Positions 41,863-51,286 of a DNA stretch of 64,000 bases are shown here, piece by piece. The stretch comes from Saprospiraceae bacterium. GTDB lineage: Bacteria; Bacteroidota; Bacteroidia; Chitinophagales; Saprospiraceae. The translations under genes were made by a program, and so were the position numbers. Numbering within the stretch: position 1 is the stretch's first letter; the number at the start of each line of letters is the position of its first letter. The stretch lies in NCBI GenBank assembly GCA_013214355.1, contig JABSSL010000013.1, positions 1 through 64,000 on the forward strand. Reading direction: 5' to 3'. The notes below the pieces were generated by a model. That model made no database searches. It saw nothing but the letters and a program-made list of their open reading frames with translations, and was not told the DNA's origin.

Positions 41863-44073
41863 ATGGAAGTTACACCCAAAAAAGGTTTTCAAGGGTTAAT
41901 TGAAAATTGGCAGAGTGATTTAATAGCAGCAGTAAGTGTTGCACTGATTGCCTTACCGCTTTCTCTCGGTATAGCATTAGCGGCCGGAGCCCCACCAATG
42001 GCGGGCATTATCTCAGCAGTAGTGGGTGGTTTTGTCACCACACTCTATAGAGGAGGACATATTGCGGTAAATGGTCCGGCGAAGGGCGTCATTGCAGTGA
42101 TCCTGGGTGGAATTGCCATTATGGAGGATGGCTCGGGACAAACCTTTAACTATGTTTTAGCAGCCATTGTGGTTTCTGGGGCTATCCAGGTCATTTTAGG
42201 TTTGTTGAAGCTAGGACGCTTTGCCGATATCTTCCATTCTTCGGTCATTCATGGCTTGCTGGCGGCCATCGGTATTATCATTTTCGCCAAGCAGATCCAT
42301 GTCTCCTTGGGCACTCATTCTGAGAGTCACAGCATCGTGGAAAACCTCTTTGATGCCGTGCGATTCTTACCGCATGCGAATCCCTTTGTTATCATCATTT
42401 CTGGTGTAGGCCTGCTCTTATTGCTTTTCCACTCAAAGATCAGCTATAAGTTCTTTCATTTACTACCCACGCCGATGTGGGTGATCGCATTATCCATCCC
42501 GTTCGCCTATTTCTTCAATTTCTTTGAAGAGCACGATATGTCCTTTTTTGGCCATCCCTTCGCGGTAGGGCCAGAGTTGCTGTTGGATATTCCGGATAGC
42601 ATCGTAGAGTCAATCATGTATCCCAACTTCGGCAAGATTCAAACCATTGAATTTTGGACCACCGTATTTTCTATTTTGATGATCACCAGTATCGAATCCT
42701 TGGCCATTGCTAAGGCCATTGATAAGATAGACCCTTACAAAAGAAAGACAGATCTCAACAAGGACTTAACGGGAATTGGATTGAGTACGATGGTGGCTGG
42801 TTTTTTAGGTGGCTTACCGATCATCGCTGTGATCATCAGAAGCACGGTCAACGTACACAACGGAGCTAAAACCAAATGGTCCAATATGTATCAAGGTTTG
42901 CTGCTACTGATTTTCATCGTTGTCTTGAGTCCGATCATGCAACGGGTGCCGCTCTGTGCCTTTGCCATATTGCTAGTCTATACTGGATTCAAACTGGCCT
43001 CCCCTACTGTCTTCAAGCAAGTTTACAGTCATGGAGTAGAACAACTGATCTTCTTTGTGGGGACGATGGTGTTGACCCTATATACCAACCTTCTAATTGG
43101 ACTATTTGGGGGATTAATCTTGGTGTTGGTTAGTCATTTGCTCCTGGCCAAGGTTTCTATCCCCAGGTTCTTTAACATGGTCTTTAGACCCGGCTCCAAT
43201 CTGCTAATGAAACCAGATGGTAGTTATGAACTCAAGATTCGGGGGATAGCCAATTTCTTGGGTATTTTAAATATCAATAAGCTGGTAGCCCAGATTCCTA
43301 ATGGAGCCAATGCCACCATAGACCTTTCCGAGACCCGCTTGGTTGGTTTTACCGTATTAGAGGATCTCCATGATTTTCAGAAGATTCATCAACAAAATAC
43401 GGGCGGAAAAGTGCAGATAACGGGTCTGGACAGCCATGTATCCTCAACCAATCATAAGTTAGCGACCAAGATTCAAATTGACCCGGTCGAACCGCTGACC
43501 AGAAGACAAAGCAAGCTTAAGGAAATGGCCGATAGTTATGGCTGGAACTTCCAAACCGAACCGGTGGAGGATCTTGAATACTTCCAGTCCTTTTATTTCT
43601 TCAAAACCCGTCCCATTGAAGCAGAATCCAATTGTATCTCTGATCTAGATAAGGACATGCATTTGGAGCTAATCGATGTCACCTTTGAAGAAGGTTCCGA
43701 TATACTACCGGAGGAATACGACACCACGGTAGGCTTACTCAAGCTTCCCTTCTCCATTCCTAAATTCACTATTGAAAAGAAGGATTTTCTAGAACGCGTC
43801 CTACACTTATCTGAGCACAAGGATATTGACTATAGCCTTTATACAGATTTCCCGAAAGACTACATTGTGAAGGTAGACGATGTGGAAGCCATGGATAAAT
43901 TCCTGACTGAGAAACTTAAAGTTCTGATCGAAATTAGTGGCCTGCACCATCTAGAGAGTAATGGCGAGGCTATCTTGATTTTCAGCAACAATTTCGAATT
44001 GGCTCAAATCCAAGAATACGCCAAAATGATCCAGTTCGCCGAGAACTTTAAGTCTATGATTAAGGAGAATTAG
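41863..44073 (+). CDS. SulP-family anion transporter with C-terminal STAS and extra domain
   Basis: A 736-residue SulP/SLC26 transporter. The membrane part (about residues 15-425) has SLGIALAAGAPPMAGIISAVVGGFV, GHIAVNGPAKGVIAVILGG, FADIFHSSVIHGLLAAIGIIIF, and GLPIIAVIIRSTVNVHNGAKT. A STAS-like region follows (about 445-530; NATIDLSETRLVGFTVLEDL). After that comes an unusual stretch of about 190 residues rich in acidic residues with SPIPKF-like beta segments and IQEYAKMIQFAENF at the end, for which I recognise no domain. Substrates are anions such as sulfate or bicarbonate. The gene follows the selO terminator. Confidence 0.9.
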   Translation: MEVTPKKGFQGLIENWQSDLIAAVSVALIALPLSLGIALAAGAPPMAGIISAVVGGFVTTLYRGGHIAVNGPAKGVIAVILGGIAIMEDGSGQTFNYVLAAIVVSGAIQVILGLLKLGRFADIFHSSVIHGLLAAIGIIIFAKQIHVSLGTHSESHSIVENLFDAVRFLPHANPFVIIISGVGLLLLLFHSKISYKFFHLLPTPMWVIALSIPFAYFFNFFEEHDMSFFGHPFAVGPELLLDIPDSIVESIMYPNFGKIQTIEFWTTVFSILMITSIESLAIAKAIDKIDPYKRKTDLNKDLTGIGLSTMVAGFLGGLPIIAVIIRSTVNVHNGAKTKWSNMYQGLLLLIFIVVLSPIMQRVPLCAFAILLVYTGFKLASPTVFKQVYSHGVEQLIFFVGTMVLTLYTNLLIGLFGGLILVLVSHLLLAKVSIPRFFNMVFRPGSNLLMKPDGSYELKIRGIANFLGILNINKLVAQIPNGANATIDLSETRLVGFTVLEDLHDFQKIHQQNTGGKVQITGLDSHVSSTNHKLATKIQIDPVEPLTRRQSKLKEMADSYGWNFQTEPVEDLEYFQSFYFFKTRPIEAESNCISDLDKDMHLELIDVTFEEGSDILPEEYDTTVGLLKLPFSIPKFTIEKKDFLERVLHLSEHKDIDYSLYTDFPKDYIVKVDDVEAMDKFLTEKLKVLIEISGLHHLESNGEAILIFSNNFELAQIQEYAKMIQFAENFKSMIKEN

Positions 44074-44115
44074 GCCCCAAGGTATCCAAGTTTCTAGGCC
44101 TTCTATTACCTTAAT

Positions 44116-46527
44116 CTATTCTTCTCTCCGCAACGATTCCACCGGCGCAGCGGCAGCCGTTTGATAGGTTTGTCCACCTAGGGTTAGCGCAGCAATAAGC
44201 AAGGACACTATGCCAGCAATCAGATAGGCTAAGCCATTCTCAGGGGCGCGGTAGGCAAAGTTTTCCAGATAGCTGTTGATCCCCCACCAGGCGAATGGAC
44301 AAGCGATCACAAAGGCAACGATGATAATCCGCATAAAGCGTTTTAGCAACAAGAACATAATTTGCATCGTAGAAGCACCATTCACCTTCCGAATGCCAAT
44401 TTCCTTGACACGCTGTTGTACTTCGAAAAGGGAGATGCTAAATAAGCCTAGGGCAGATATAATTAAACCCACAAAGGTAAATAGGGAATAGATGGAGGCA
44501 ATGCGTTGATCTTCTTGATACATTTCCTGTACTTCATCTTCAAAATATCGATAGGAGAAATTATCTCCTGGATTAGCTTCTTTATGTAGCTCCTGCAAGA
44601 AGGCCAAAGCTTCTTCATCTTTACCTTCGGCTACCTGCATCATGTAACCAGAATCTTCTCGATCATCGTGATAGTAAATCACCAAAGGTGATATCGGATG
44701 AGATAAATGTTGATAGTAAAAATCTTTGATTACTCCAATGACTCGGAAAGGAGATTTCTCCGCACCCCAATAGGAATTGGCAATTCTCGCTTCAGTCAAA
44801 TCTTCAAACCCAAAGTGGAGCATGGCACGTTCGTTAATCACCACCTTTTGATCCCTGCTTTGATCTTGGTCTGGCTCAAAAAAGCGCCCATGCAGCACTT
44901 CAAAACCAAATAAATCTTTGATGTTAGGCGTCACTGACATGCCATGCATCGTTTGATATTCACCACCATCCATATTCTTCCAGGGCATTTCGTGGGTATT
45001 CAGGGGTGTATCACCAAAGGATAGCTTTGACAAGTTGGGATTGGCTTCAATTTCATTCACCACTCGACTTACCACCATGTCCGCCCTGGATTGGGCTTCC
45101 CGTCGTTGCGCCTGAAAAGCTTCCCATTCTTCCTCATTATCAGTTTCTGGGAATGATATTTTGTTTACCTCATCCTGAAAATCGAATCCAGCTCTGATGA
45201 TGTGTTGTCGCTCAATGCCTAGATCTCGCTTCAACATAAACTGCGTCTGTCGATGAAAGGATAGGGCCGCGATGAGTAGAATGATTGAAATTCCGAATTG
45301 GATGCCAATCACCCATTTACGAAAATCAGCCCCCTTTAGACCAGTAAATTTACCCTGCAGTAAAGTAATAGAGGTGAGTTTGGGGATCCGAATGATCGGA
45401 TAAATGGAAAGCACCACCGTTAGACCTACAATCAGGAGTAGCGCTAGTAGTATGTCTTCGGGAATACTGAGTGCAATGGGCTTGCTGGTAAATCGCTGTA
45501 ACCACGGCGTTAGATAGAGGATCAATATACTAGCTAACCAAACGGCTAAAAAGCTACTTATGAAGTTCTGAAGTAAAATCTCAGTGCTAAGCTCTCTGCG
45601 CGCTGCGCCAAACACCTTTTTAATACCAAATACCTTGGATTGCCTAATCAATAAAGCGAGAAAAATATTGACATAATTGAATAAACTAATTCCAAGGATC
45701 AAGGTAGCAGCAAGTAGCAGGATATATACATTCCTTAAATTGCCAGTGCGTAATATACCTTCGGACGTCACCGAATTATCGAAGTAGGAGTCTGCAAACG
45801 GTATAAATCGAATGCTACTTTCGGGAAATTGGGGATGTTCTCGTGCAGCAAATTCTATCTCCTCATTTAAAGGTTCAATACTCGCTCCAGCATTCAAGCG
45901 GACACACTCCAAGCCCATTCTCCCCCAGTGTCGCTTCGCATGATGGGGAACCAACACCTCAAAATCCAAACTGCTGTTTTTCGGCCATTCCCCGAGCAAG
46001 CCAGCCACTAGAAAGCGCTGACCTCTGAAAAGGACTTCCTTGCCCATCGGGTTCTCTTCTCCAAATAGCTTTTTAGCTACTGAGGGTTTTAGTAATAAAT
46101 CTTGCGGGTTATACAGTACGCTCCCCTCATCACCAGCTAGTAATGGAAAGTCAAAAACCTCTAGAAAAGCGCTGTCAACAACTAGTACCTGGGCGGGAAT
46201 AGCTTGTTCCTGGTATTCAAGTTTTTCATCATTGTATTGTATAATCCGGGTGAATGTGGAGACTTCTGGAAAAGTACTATACTCCTGTTTAAAAAAGTCA
46301 GTCAGCGTCATATACCTTGGCTCGCTTAAAGGAGTAGCTCGGATAGTGGCCCAGTAAATATCATCTACTCCTTCGTGAAAGCGGTCTGTATTCCATTCAA
46401 ATTGACCATATTTAAAAAGAAAAAGCGAACAGCTTAGGCCTAGGGTAAGCCCTAAGATGTTCAAAAAGGAATGAGGGCGGCCGGAAATTATGTTTCTAAA
46501 AGCTTCTTTGAAGTAAAAGGGTAACAT
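44116..46527 (-). CDS. FtsX-type ABC transporter permease (MacB-like, large)
   Basis: An 803-residue permease with two MacB_PCD/FtsX halves typical of Bacteroidota. Each half has an N-terminal helix (FLNILGLTLGLSCSLFLFKY), a long periplasmic domain, and three C-terminal helices; the FtsX motif VKEIGIRKVNGAST is near the end. No ATPase gene is adjacent. These permeases usually export lipoproteins, peptides or drugs, or sense envelope stress. It diverges from an NtrC-type activator and its kinase, and a candidate sigma-54 promoter lies 60-75 bp upstream of the start, suggesting control by that pair. Confidence 0.9.
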   Translation of the reverse strand: MLPFYFKEAFRNIISGRPHSFLNILGLTLGLSCSLFLFKYGQFEWNTDRFHEGVDDIYWATIRATPLSEPRYMTLTDFFKQEYSTFPEVSTFTRIIQYNDEKLEYQEQAIPAQVLVVDSAFLEVFDFPLLAGDEGSVLYNPQDLLLKPSVAKKLFGEENPMGKEVLFRGQRFLVAGLLGEWPKNSSLDFEVLVPHHAKRHWGRMGLECVRLNAGASIEPLNEEIEFAAREHPQFPESSIRFIPFADSYFDNSVTSEGILRTGNLRNVYILLLAATLILGISLFNYVNIFLALLIRQSKVFGIKKVFGAARRELSTEILLQNFISSFLAVWLASILILYLTPWLQRFTSKPIALSIPEDILLALLLIVGLTVVLSIYPIIRIPKLTSITLLQGKFTGLKGADFRKWVIGIQFGISIILLIAALSFHRQTQFMLKRDLGIERQHIIRAGFDFQDEVNKISFPETDNEEEWEAFQAQRREAQSRADMVVSRVVNEIEANPNLSKLSFGDTPLNTHEMPWKNMDGGEYQTMHGMSVTPNIKDLFGFEVLHGRFFEPDQDQSRDQKVVINERAMLHFGFEDLTEARIANSYWGAEKSPFRVIGVIKDFYYQHLSHPISPLVIYYHDDREDSGYMMQVAEGKDEEALAFLQELHKEANPGDNFSYRYFEDEVQEMYQEDQRIASIYSLFTFVGLIISALGLFSISLFEVQQRVKEIGIRKVNGASTMQIMFLLLKRFMRIIIVAFVIACPFAWWGINSYLENFAYRAPENGLAYLIAGIVSLLIAALTLGGQTYQTAAAAPVESLRREE

Positions 46528-46585
46528 TTGCTTCTGATTTTTGAGCTTAGCGTTCTTCTTTTCTTAATGGATTCACTCCTCCTAT

Positions 46586-46602
46586 TCCAAACCCAATGCC
46601 AA
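46586..46602 (-). promoter_or_regulatory. Candidate sigma-54 promoter for the ABC permease
   Basis: On the minus strand this segment reads TTGGCAT-TGGGT-TTGGA, close to the -24/-12 consensus (TGGCAC-N5-TTGCA) with the -24 GG and correct spacing, but with GG instead of GC at -12. Transcription would begin about 45-50 nt before the permease ATG. The neighbouring sigma-54 activator makes this plausible. Confidence 0.45.
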
Positions 46603-46796
46603 TGCTGATTACTTTCGGTCAACAGGTAGGTGCATTCCTACCATAAACCGGAATTAATTAAACATAAAAAACTCATAATCAATTCAGTAGAATAAAAGTC
46701 AAACAATGCCAGCATATCAATTTCACTCGAAATTTTCAATCTTGGAATTCTCCTACTTTTTGATTTCCAGGAATTTCGTCAAAATATTGGACATAC

Positions 46797-46819
46797 GAGT
46801 GTCTAATTTTTTGACACTC
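46797..46819. promoter_or_regulatory. Inverted repeat GAGTGTC-N9-GACACTC, possible activator site
   Basis: A perfect 7-bp-arm inverted repeat in the divergent region, 43 bp before the activator gene and about 200 bp upstream of the candidate sigma-54 promoter on the other strand. Its size and distance suit an enhancer site for the NtrC-type regulator. A weak hairpin role cannot be excluded. Confidence 0.45.
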
Positions 46820-46861
46820 ACTTTGAGATTAACTCTATCTTAGAGTGGTAATAATAATTGG

Positions 46862-48223
46862 ATGGCCATAAAAAAGAATAACCTATTATTAATCGATGAC
46901 GATCGCGCTACCTTGAGAGCATTACAGCTACTTCTAGGAGAGCAATACCGTTCTGTAAATATCTGCAACCATCCAGAACAAATACCTGAACTGTTAGCGC
47001 AACAAAGCTACGATGCGATCCTATTGGATATGAATTTTAGACCCGGGGCACGTTCTGGTAATGAGGGGCTCTATTGGTTGAAGAGAATCAGAGCTATTGA
47101 TCCAGCTGTAGGAATTGTGCTTTTGACTGCTCACGGAGAAATCGATTTGGCGGTCCAGGGTATGAAAATTGGTGCCATTGATTTTTTGCAGAAGCCTTGG
47201 GACAATGATCGACTTTTTGCTAGTCTGCATTCCGCAGTGCAAGTTTCAAACTCGCGCAGGAAGGCTAAGGGTAGCCTGGTAGAGGGTAGAAATGAAGAGG
47301 GTTTTGGAGAAAAAATGATCTTGGGGCGTTCCCCAGCCATGCAGCAGGTTTTAGAAATGGTCGACAAAGTAGCTGCTACCTCCGCTAATATTTTGCTTAC
47401 TGGGGAACATGGGACGGGAAAATCCATGATTGCCAGAAAGATACACCAAAGTTCCCCCCGGAAAGACCGGCCCTTTATCAGTGTTGATCTCGGCTCGATC
47501 GCTGAATCCCTCTTCGAAAGCGAATTGTTTGGCCATGCGAAGGGTGCCTTCACGGGAGCGGGACAGGAACGAGTCGGAAAATTTGAGCAGGCGGATGGGG
47601 GCACGCTGTTTCTGGATGAAATCGGCAACCTAAGCCCTCCCCTGCAGGCGAAGCTATTGGTAGCCTTGGAAAATCGCGCCATTACCCGAGTTGGCGGCTT
47701 CCAGGCAAAACCAATCGACATTCGTTTGATCACCGCCACGAACCAATCGCCCTCCGCCTTAGTGAAAAAAGGGACTTTTCGCGAAGACTTATTATTCCGT
47801 ATAAATACCGTTCAATTGGAGTTGCCTCCCCTCCGAGCACGCGCTGATGATCTGTTTCTATACGCACAACATTACTTTGAAAGTTTCGGCAAAAAATATG
47901 GCAAACTTGGGCTTTACCTTAGCCCGGAAAGTAAGCAATTGATGAGGCATTACCGCTGGCCAGGTAATGTGCGAGAGCTAAGGAATATCATTGAACGAGC
48001 CGTTATTTTAAGTGATACCAAAACCTTGCATCCAGCTGCGCTAAATTTTCAAGATGCAGAACTCTTAGAAGAAGAGGAAGTTGCCTTTACCCTAGAAGAA
48101 ATGGAACGTAAAATGATCTTGAAAGCGATCGATCAACACCAGGGAAATTTCAGCGCGGCGGCAGAACAATTGGGGATTTCTCGGCAAACCCTCTACAACA
48201 AGATCAAGAAATACAATTTGTAA
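46862..48223 (+). CDS. Sigma-54-dependent NtrC-family response regulator
   Basis: A 453-residue regulator: receiver domain (phosphoacceptor D56; acidic IDDD at 11-14), AAA+ domain with Walker A GEHGTGKS (His for the usual Ser at the third position), the sigma-54 contact loop GAFTGA, Walker B GGTLFLDEIGN, and RYRWPGNVRELRN, and a C-terminal Fis-type HTH (GNFSAAAEQLGISRQTLYNKIKKY). It activates sigma-54 promoters after phosphorylation, most likely by the kinase encoded 40 bp downstream. Its divergent neighbour is a MacB/FtsX permease, the probable target. Confidence 0.95.
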   Translation: MAIKKNNLLLIDDDRATLRALQLLLGEQYRSVNICNHPEQIPELLAQQSYDAILLDMNFRPGARSGNEGLYWLKRIRAIDPAVGIVLLTAHGEIDLAVQGMKIGAIDFLQKPWDNDRLFASLHSAVQVSNSRRKAKGSLVEGRNEEGFGEKMILGRSPAMQQVLEMVDKVAATSANILLTGEHGTGKSMIARKIHQSSPRKDRPFISVDLGSIAESLFESELFGHAKGAFTGAGQERVGKFEQADGGTLFLDEIGNLSPPLQAKLLVALENRAITRVGGFQAKPIDIRLITATNQSPSALVKKGTFREDLLFRINTVQLELPPLRARADDLFLYAQHYFESFGKKYGKLGLYLSPESKQLMRHYRWPGNVRELRNIIERAVILSDTKTLHPAALNFQDAELLEEEEVAFTLEEMERKMILKAIDQHQGNFSAAAEQLGISRQTLYNKIKKYNL

Positions 48224-48263
48224 ACGCTGAGCCTGGATGGGCCCTTGACAGTCTCAATACATT

Positions 48264-49607
48264 ATGCTCAATCGTCAGCTTTTCGGAATCATTTTGGCCA
48301 ACGCCATACTTATGGCAGGTTTATCTCTGTTTACAATCTGGACTTATTACCACTATCAGAGTGTAGCTTTATTGAGTTTTCCGATATCCTTAGTGATCCT
48401 ACAAATACTCGGCTTCACCTACTACCTCAATCGAAGAAATAAGCAATTGGCCACCTTCTTAACCTCAATAGAACAGGAAGATACTGCCATTCGCTTTCCT
48501 ACGGAAGTCAAAAATCAATCCCAACGCTTGTTGCACACCCAGCTAAATCGCGTTAATCAAATCCTACAAGACATAAAACTGAAACATGGTGCACAGGAGC
48601 AATACTATAGGACGTTACTTGATCAAGCCAGTACGGGGATCTTAGTCATCAATGCAGAGGGGCAGGTTCCCACCATAAATCAAAGGGCTTTGGAGTTGAT
48701 CGGGCGTCAGCATCTAAGGCACCAGGATCAACTGGCAGCGGTTGATCAGCAATTGCACCAAACCATTAAATCTATAGGTAATGGCGAAAAACAGTTATTA
48801 GCCTTACGAATTGAGGAGCAATTGGTGCAATTAATGGTTAGCAGTGCCAGCATCATCAGTTTAGGGGAATCTTATAGGCTAATTACCTTGCAGGATATTC
48901 GTAACGAATTGGACAAAAAGGAATTGGATGCCTGGATTAAGCTGATTCGGGTGATCACACACGAAATAGCCAATACGATAGGCCCGGTGCTCTCCTTATC
49001 CCGAGGCATGCAAAAACACCTAGAAGAATTGCCTCCAACTGATCATTCCCGCTTTCTTCATGAAGCCCTAAACATCATTACAGAACGGGGAGAAAACCTA
49101 TCTAGCTTCATCACCAGGTATCGCCGATTGATGAAGGTCCCTAACCCAGTGCTCAAAGCAGTAAGCCCTCTGTCCATCATAGATAAGCTACGCATCTTGG
49201 TGAGTCACCAGCTCGCTGAAAGTGGAGTGAAACTAAGCGTTAATAAGCATATTCCACCCCTACCCTTCTTGGTCGACGAAGGACTCTTTACGCAAGCCCT
49301 TTTGAACCTAATCAAAAATGCGGCGGAGGCCCTTCAGTCTACACCCGATGGACAAATAAGTATTCAGGTTCGAATAGATCAAAATCACCAGCTGAACTGG
49401 GAAGTGATGGACAATGGGCCGGGCCTCCCAGCAGAAAATCTGGAAGATATTTTTGTACCTTTTTTTACCAATAAAGAGGAAGGCTCGGGTATAGGTCTAA
49501 ATATTGCCCGGCAGATCGTTCGTCTTCATGGAGGCACGCTGAGGGCTCAGAATCGGAAGGAAGGCGGGGCACTGTTCCTAATTGCTCTTCCCCTTCGCAT
49601 TGATTGA
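48264..49607 (+). CDS. Membrane histidine kinase (partner of the NtrC-type regulator)
   Basis: A 447-residue kinase with two N-terminal membrane segments (about residues 7-26 and 33-54), a PAS-like segment (ASTGILVINAEGQVPTINQRAL), the phosphoacceptor His233 in VITHEIANTIGP, the N-box ALLNLIKNAAEAL, the DNGPGLP box, and GSGIGLNIARQIV. The HEIxN-type H-box places it with NtrY-like kinases. It probably phosphorylates the regulator just upstream in response to an envelope or intracellular signal. A decayed second copy of its 3' end occurs at 51158-51234. Confidence 0.93.
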   Translation: MLNRQLFGIILANAILMAGLSLFTIWTYYHYQSVALLSFPISLVILQILGFTYYLNRRNKQLATFLTSIEQEDTAIRFPTEVKNQSQRLLHTQLNRVNQILQDIKLKHGAQEQYYRTLLDQASTGILVINAEGQVPTINQRALELIGRQHLRHQDQLAAVDQQLHQTIKSIGNGEKQLLALRIEEQLVQLMVSSASIISLGESYRLITLQDIRNELDKKELDAWIKLIRVITHEIANTIGPVLSLSRGMQKHLEELPPTDHSRFLHEALNIITERGENLSSFITRYRRLMKVPNPVLKAVSPLSIIDKLRILVSHQLAESGVKLSVNKHIPPLPFLVDEGLFTQALLNLIKNAAEALQSTPDGQISIQVRIDQNHQLNWEVMDNGPGLPAENLEDIFVPFFTNKEEGSGIGLNIARQIVRLHGGTLRAQNRKEGGALFLIALPLRID

Positions 49608-49703
49608 TAATAGCTTACCTACTACGGTTGATGCTAGTAGAGGATGGCAAACCTCTTATTATCTCCTGCTAGCTTGAAAATAATCTGGGAGATGCAAAGG
49701 CTT

Positions 49704-50870
49704 CTATGCATGACCTAAGAGGGTGACCAGTTCTACTTTTTCCAATTTTCCTCGGAGCATCACCTCTCCTAGGGATTTGATCCTACGATTTAGAAACGAA
49801 ATATCAATATGGTCTACTAACTTTTTGGATAGCAAAATTTTAACCTTTTTCTCATTACACAGACTTTGTATTCTAGCAGTAGTATTTAAGACATCACCAG
49901 AATAGACGATCTCCCTCTTCACAGCACCCACCTCTCCTGCGATGACCTTGCCATAATGCAGTCCTGCCTTGAATTCGGGTTGAACGCCATACTTAGCCTG
50001 AAAGTAGTCGGATTTTTCTTTCAGCATCTTTTCCACAGCAAAGTAACAACGAATACAGTTGGCCTTGGTAAAACCAGACGTGACATCCCAAGTAATCACA
50101 ATCTCATCGCCAACATACTGGTAAATTTCTCCGTAAGTGGATAGAATACCAGGTGTCGACATTTTAAAAGTATCATTGAGAAAATTAAAGTATTTTTCTT
50201 CACCTAATTCCTCTGCGATAGTAGTCGAGGATTTTAAGTCCATAAACATAAAAATCCGCTCCTCATTTCTTGGGTGGAAGTACTTCCCTCCAATAAACTT
50301 CGTGAATGTCTTTGGGCCAAATTTATCTCTTACCATTAAAAGCAAAACGGTAACAATTGATACCAGCAGCCAAAATAAGAAATCAGGCAGAGTAGCTAGG
50401 CTAAATATGCTATGGAAAACTGTTTGAACCACACCCCCATCTTTAATGACATTAGGATCATTGGCAGCAAAAGCGATAACAAACAGCATGGTCATGAGAA
50501 CATTGAGGGAAGCGTAAATCAATATGATATAGAGAAAAGCTTTACGAAAAGAAACCTTCCTCAACCAAAAGCCCCATAAATACACCAATATCACACCTCC
50601 CAAGGCCCCAAAAAAAATGAGCCCGATAGCTCCACTGCTGACAATACCTTGTGGATTAGCATCATCGAAGCAGTTATTCTGTTTCAGGACAGAGTAATGA
50701 TCTAGATATTTCCAAATACCTAATAGAAACCAAAGCGCACTAACCCAAAAACCTGTAACCAGTTTATCCTTGAATTCATAGGAAATCTTTTCCTTGCTAA
50801 AGAAGTGTTTCATGTAAAGCGATAGTTTATCCTTGACCGTACTCCAAGAAAATCTGTAAATCAAAGGCAA
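49704..50870 (-). CDS. Membrane class III adenylate/guanylate cyclase
   Basis: A 388-residue protein with a hydrophobic N-terminal half carrying about four membrane segments (around residues 38-55, 80-103, 112-133 and 160-180) and a C-terminal cyclase domain (about 205-380). Catalytic features are the metal Asp in FMFMDLKSST, the second Asp in YQYVGDEIVITW, GLHYGKVIAGEVG, and YSGDVLNTTARIQ with the conserved Asn and Arg. It should form cAMP or cGMP at the membrane. The start might be Met20 (50813) instead of 50870. It is transcribed against the neighbouring kinase gene. Confidence 0.9.
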   Translation of the reverse strand: MPLIYRFSWSTVKDKLSLYMKHFFSKEKISYEFKDKLVTGFWVSALWFLLGIWKYLDHYSVLKQNNCFDDANPQGIVSSGAIGLIFFGALGGVILVYLWGFWLRKVSFRKAFLYIILIYASLNVLMTMLFVIAFAANDPNVIKDGGVVQTVFHSIFSLATLPDFLFWLLVSIVTVLLLMVRDKFGPKTFTKFIGGKYFHPRNEERIFMFMDLKSSTTIAEELGEEKYFNFLNDTFKMSTPGILSTYGEIYQYVGDEIVITWDVTSGFTKANCIRCYFAVEKMLKEKSDYFQAKYGVQPEFKAGLHYGKVIAGEVGAVKREIVYSGDVLNTTARIQSLCNEKKVKILLSKKLVDHIDISFLNRRIKSLGEVMLRGKLEKVELVTLLGHA

Positions 50871-51157
50871 AAATAATATTGTCTTGCTTTCGTCAATAGA
50901 GTAATGAACGGGTTGACAATTAGAGGCTAGATATGCGTTGGAAGCTGTATTTTTTTTTGTAGTAAGAAATAATGCGGTAGGTCGCGTACTTTCTAGCCTA
51001 ATCCACTCTAATCTGGAAGATGATGCACCTGTTGGGGTACTAATCAGGTATAAAATAGCAGAGCTTACCGCCAGCTTTCTGGCTTTTATAGTCTTTCCTT
51101 GGTCTTATCTCTTGTTCGACCCAACTTTGCTATTTACCAATCAATGGCAAAGTTCCA

Positions 51158-51234
51158 GTGGGACACCTACGGCTCAGCATCGGCAAGAAGGAGGAGCATT
51201 CCGTTACTTTGTTCTCCCCCTCCGTACCGATTAA
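51158..51234 (+). pseudogene. Decayed 3' end of a histidine kinase gene
   Basis: The last 25 codons here (SGTPTAQHRQEGGAFRYF then VLPLRTD) match the C-terminus of the kinase at 48264-49607 (GGTLRAQNRKEGGALFLI then ALPLRID) at 14 of 25 residues. The DNA similarity continues past the stop codon (cttacctactacggttgat against cttaccaaccacggtcgta). Nothing upstream resembles a kinase. It is a relic of a duplicated or deleted kinase, separated from the intact copy by the cyclase gene. Confidence 0.75.
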
Positions 51235-51286
51235 CAGTCACTTACCAACCACGGTCGTAGCCATGGAAACCGGCCGGCAAGCTGCC

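Noticed and set aside
50938-51157. Upstream part of the frame holding the kinase relic
   Set aside because: Only the last 25 codons match the kinase; the hydrophobic sequence before them resembles nothing and is probably random.
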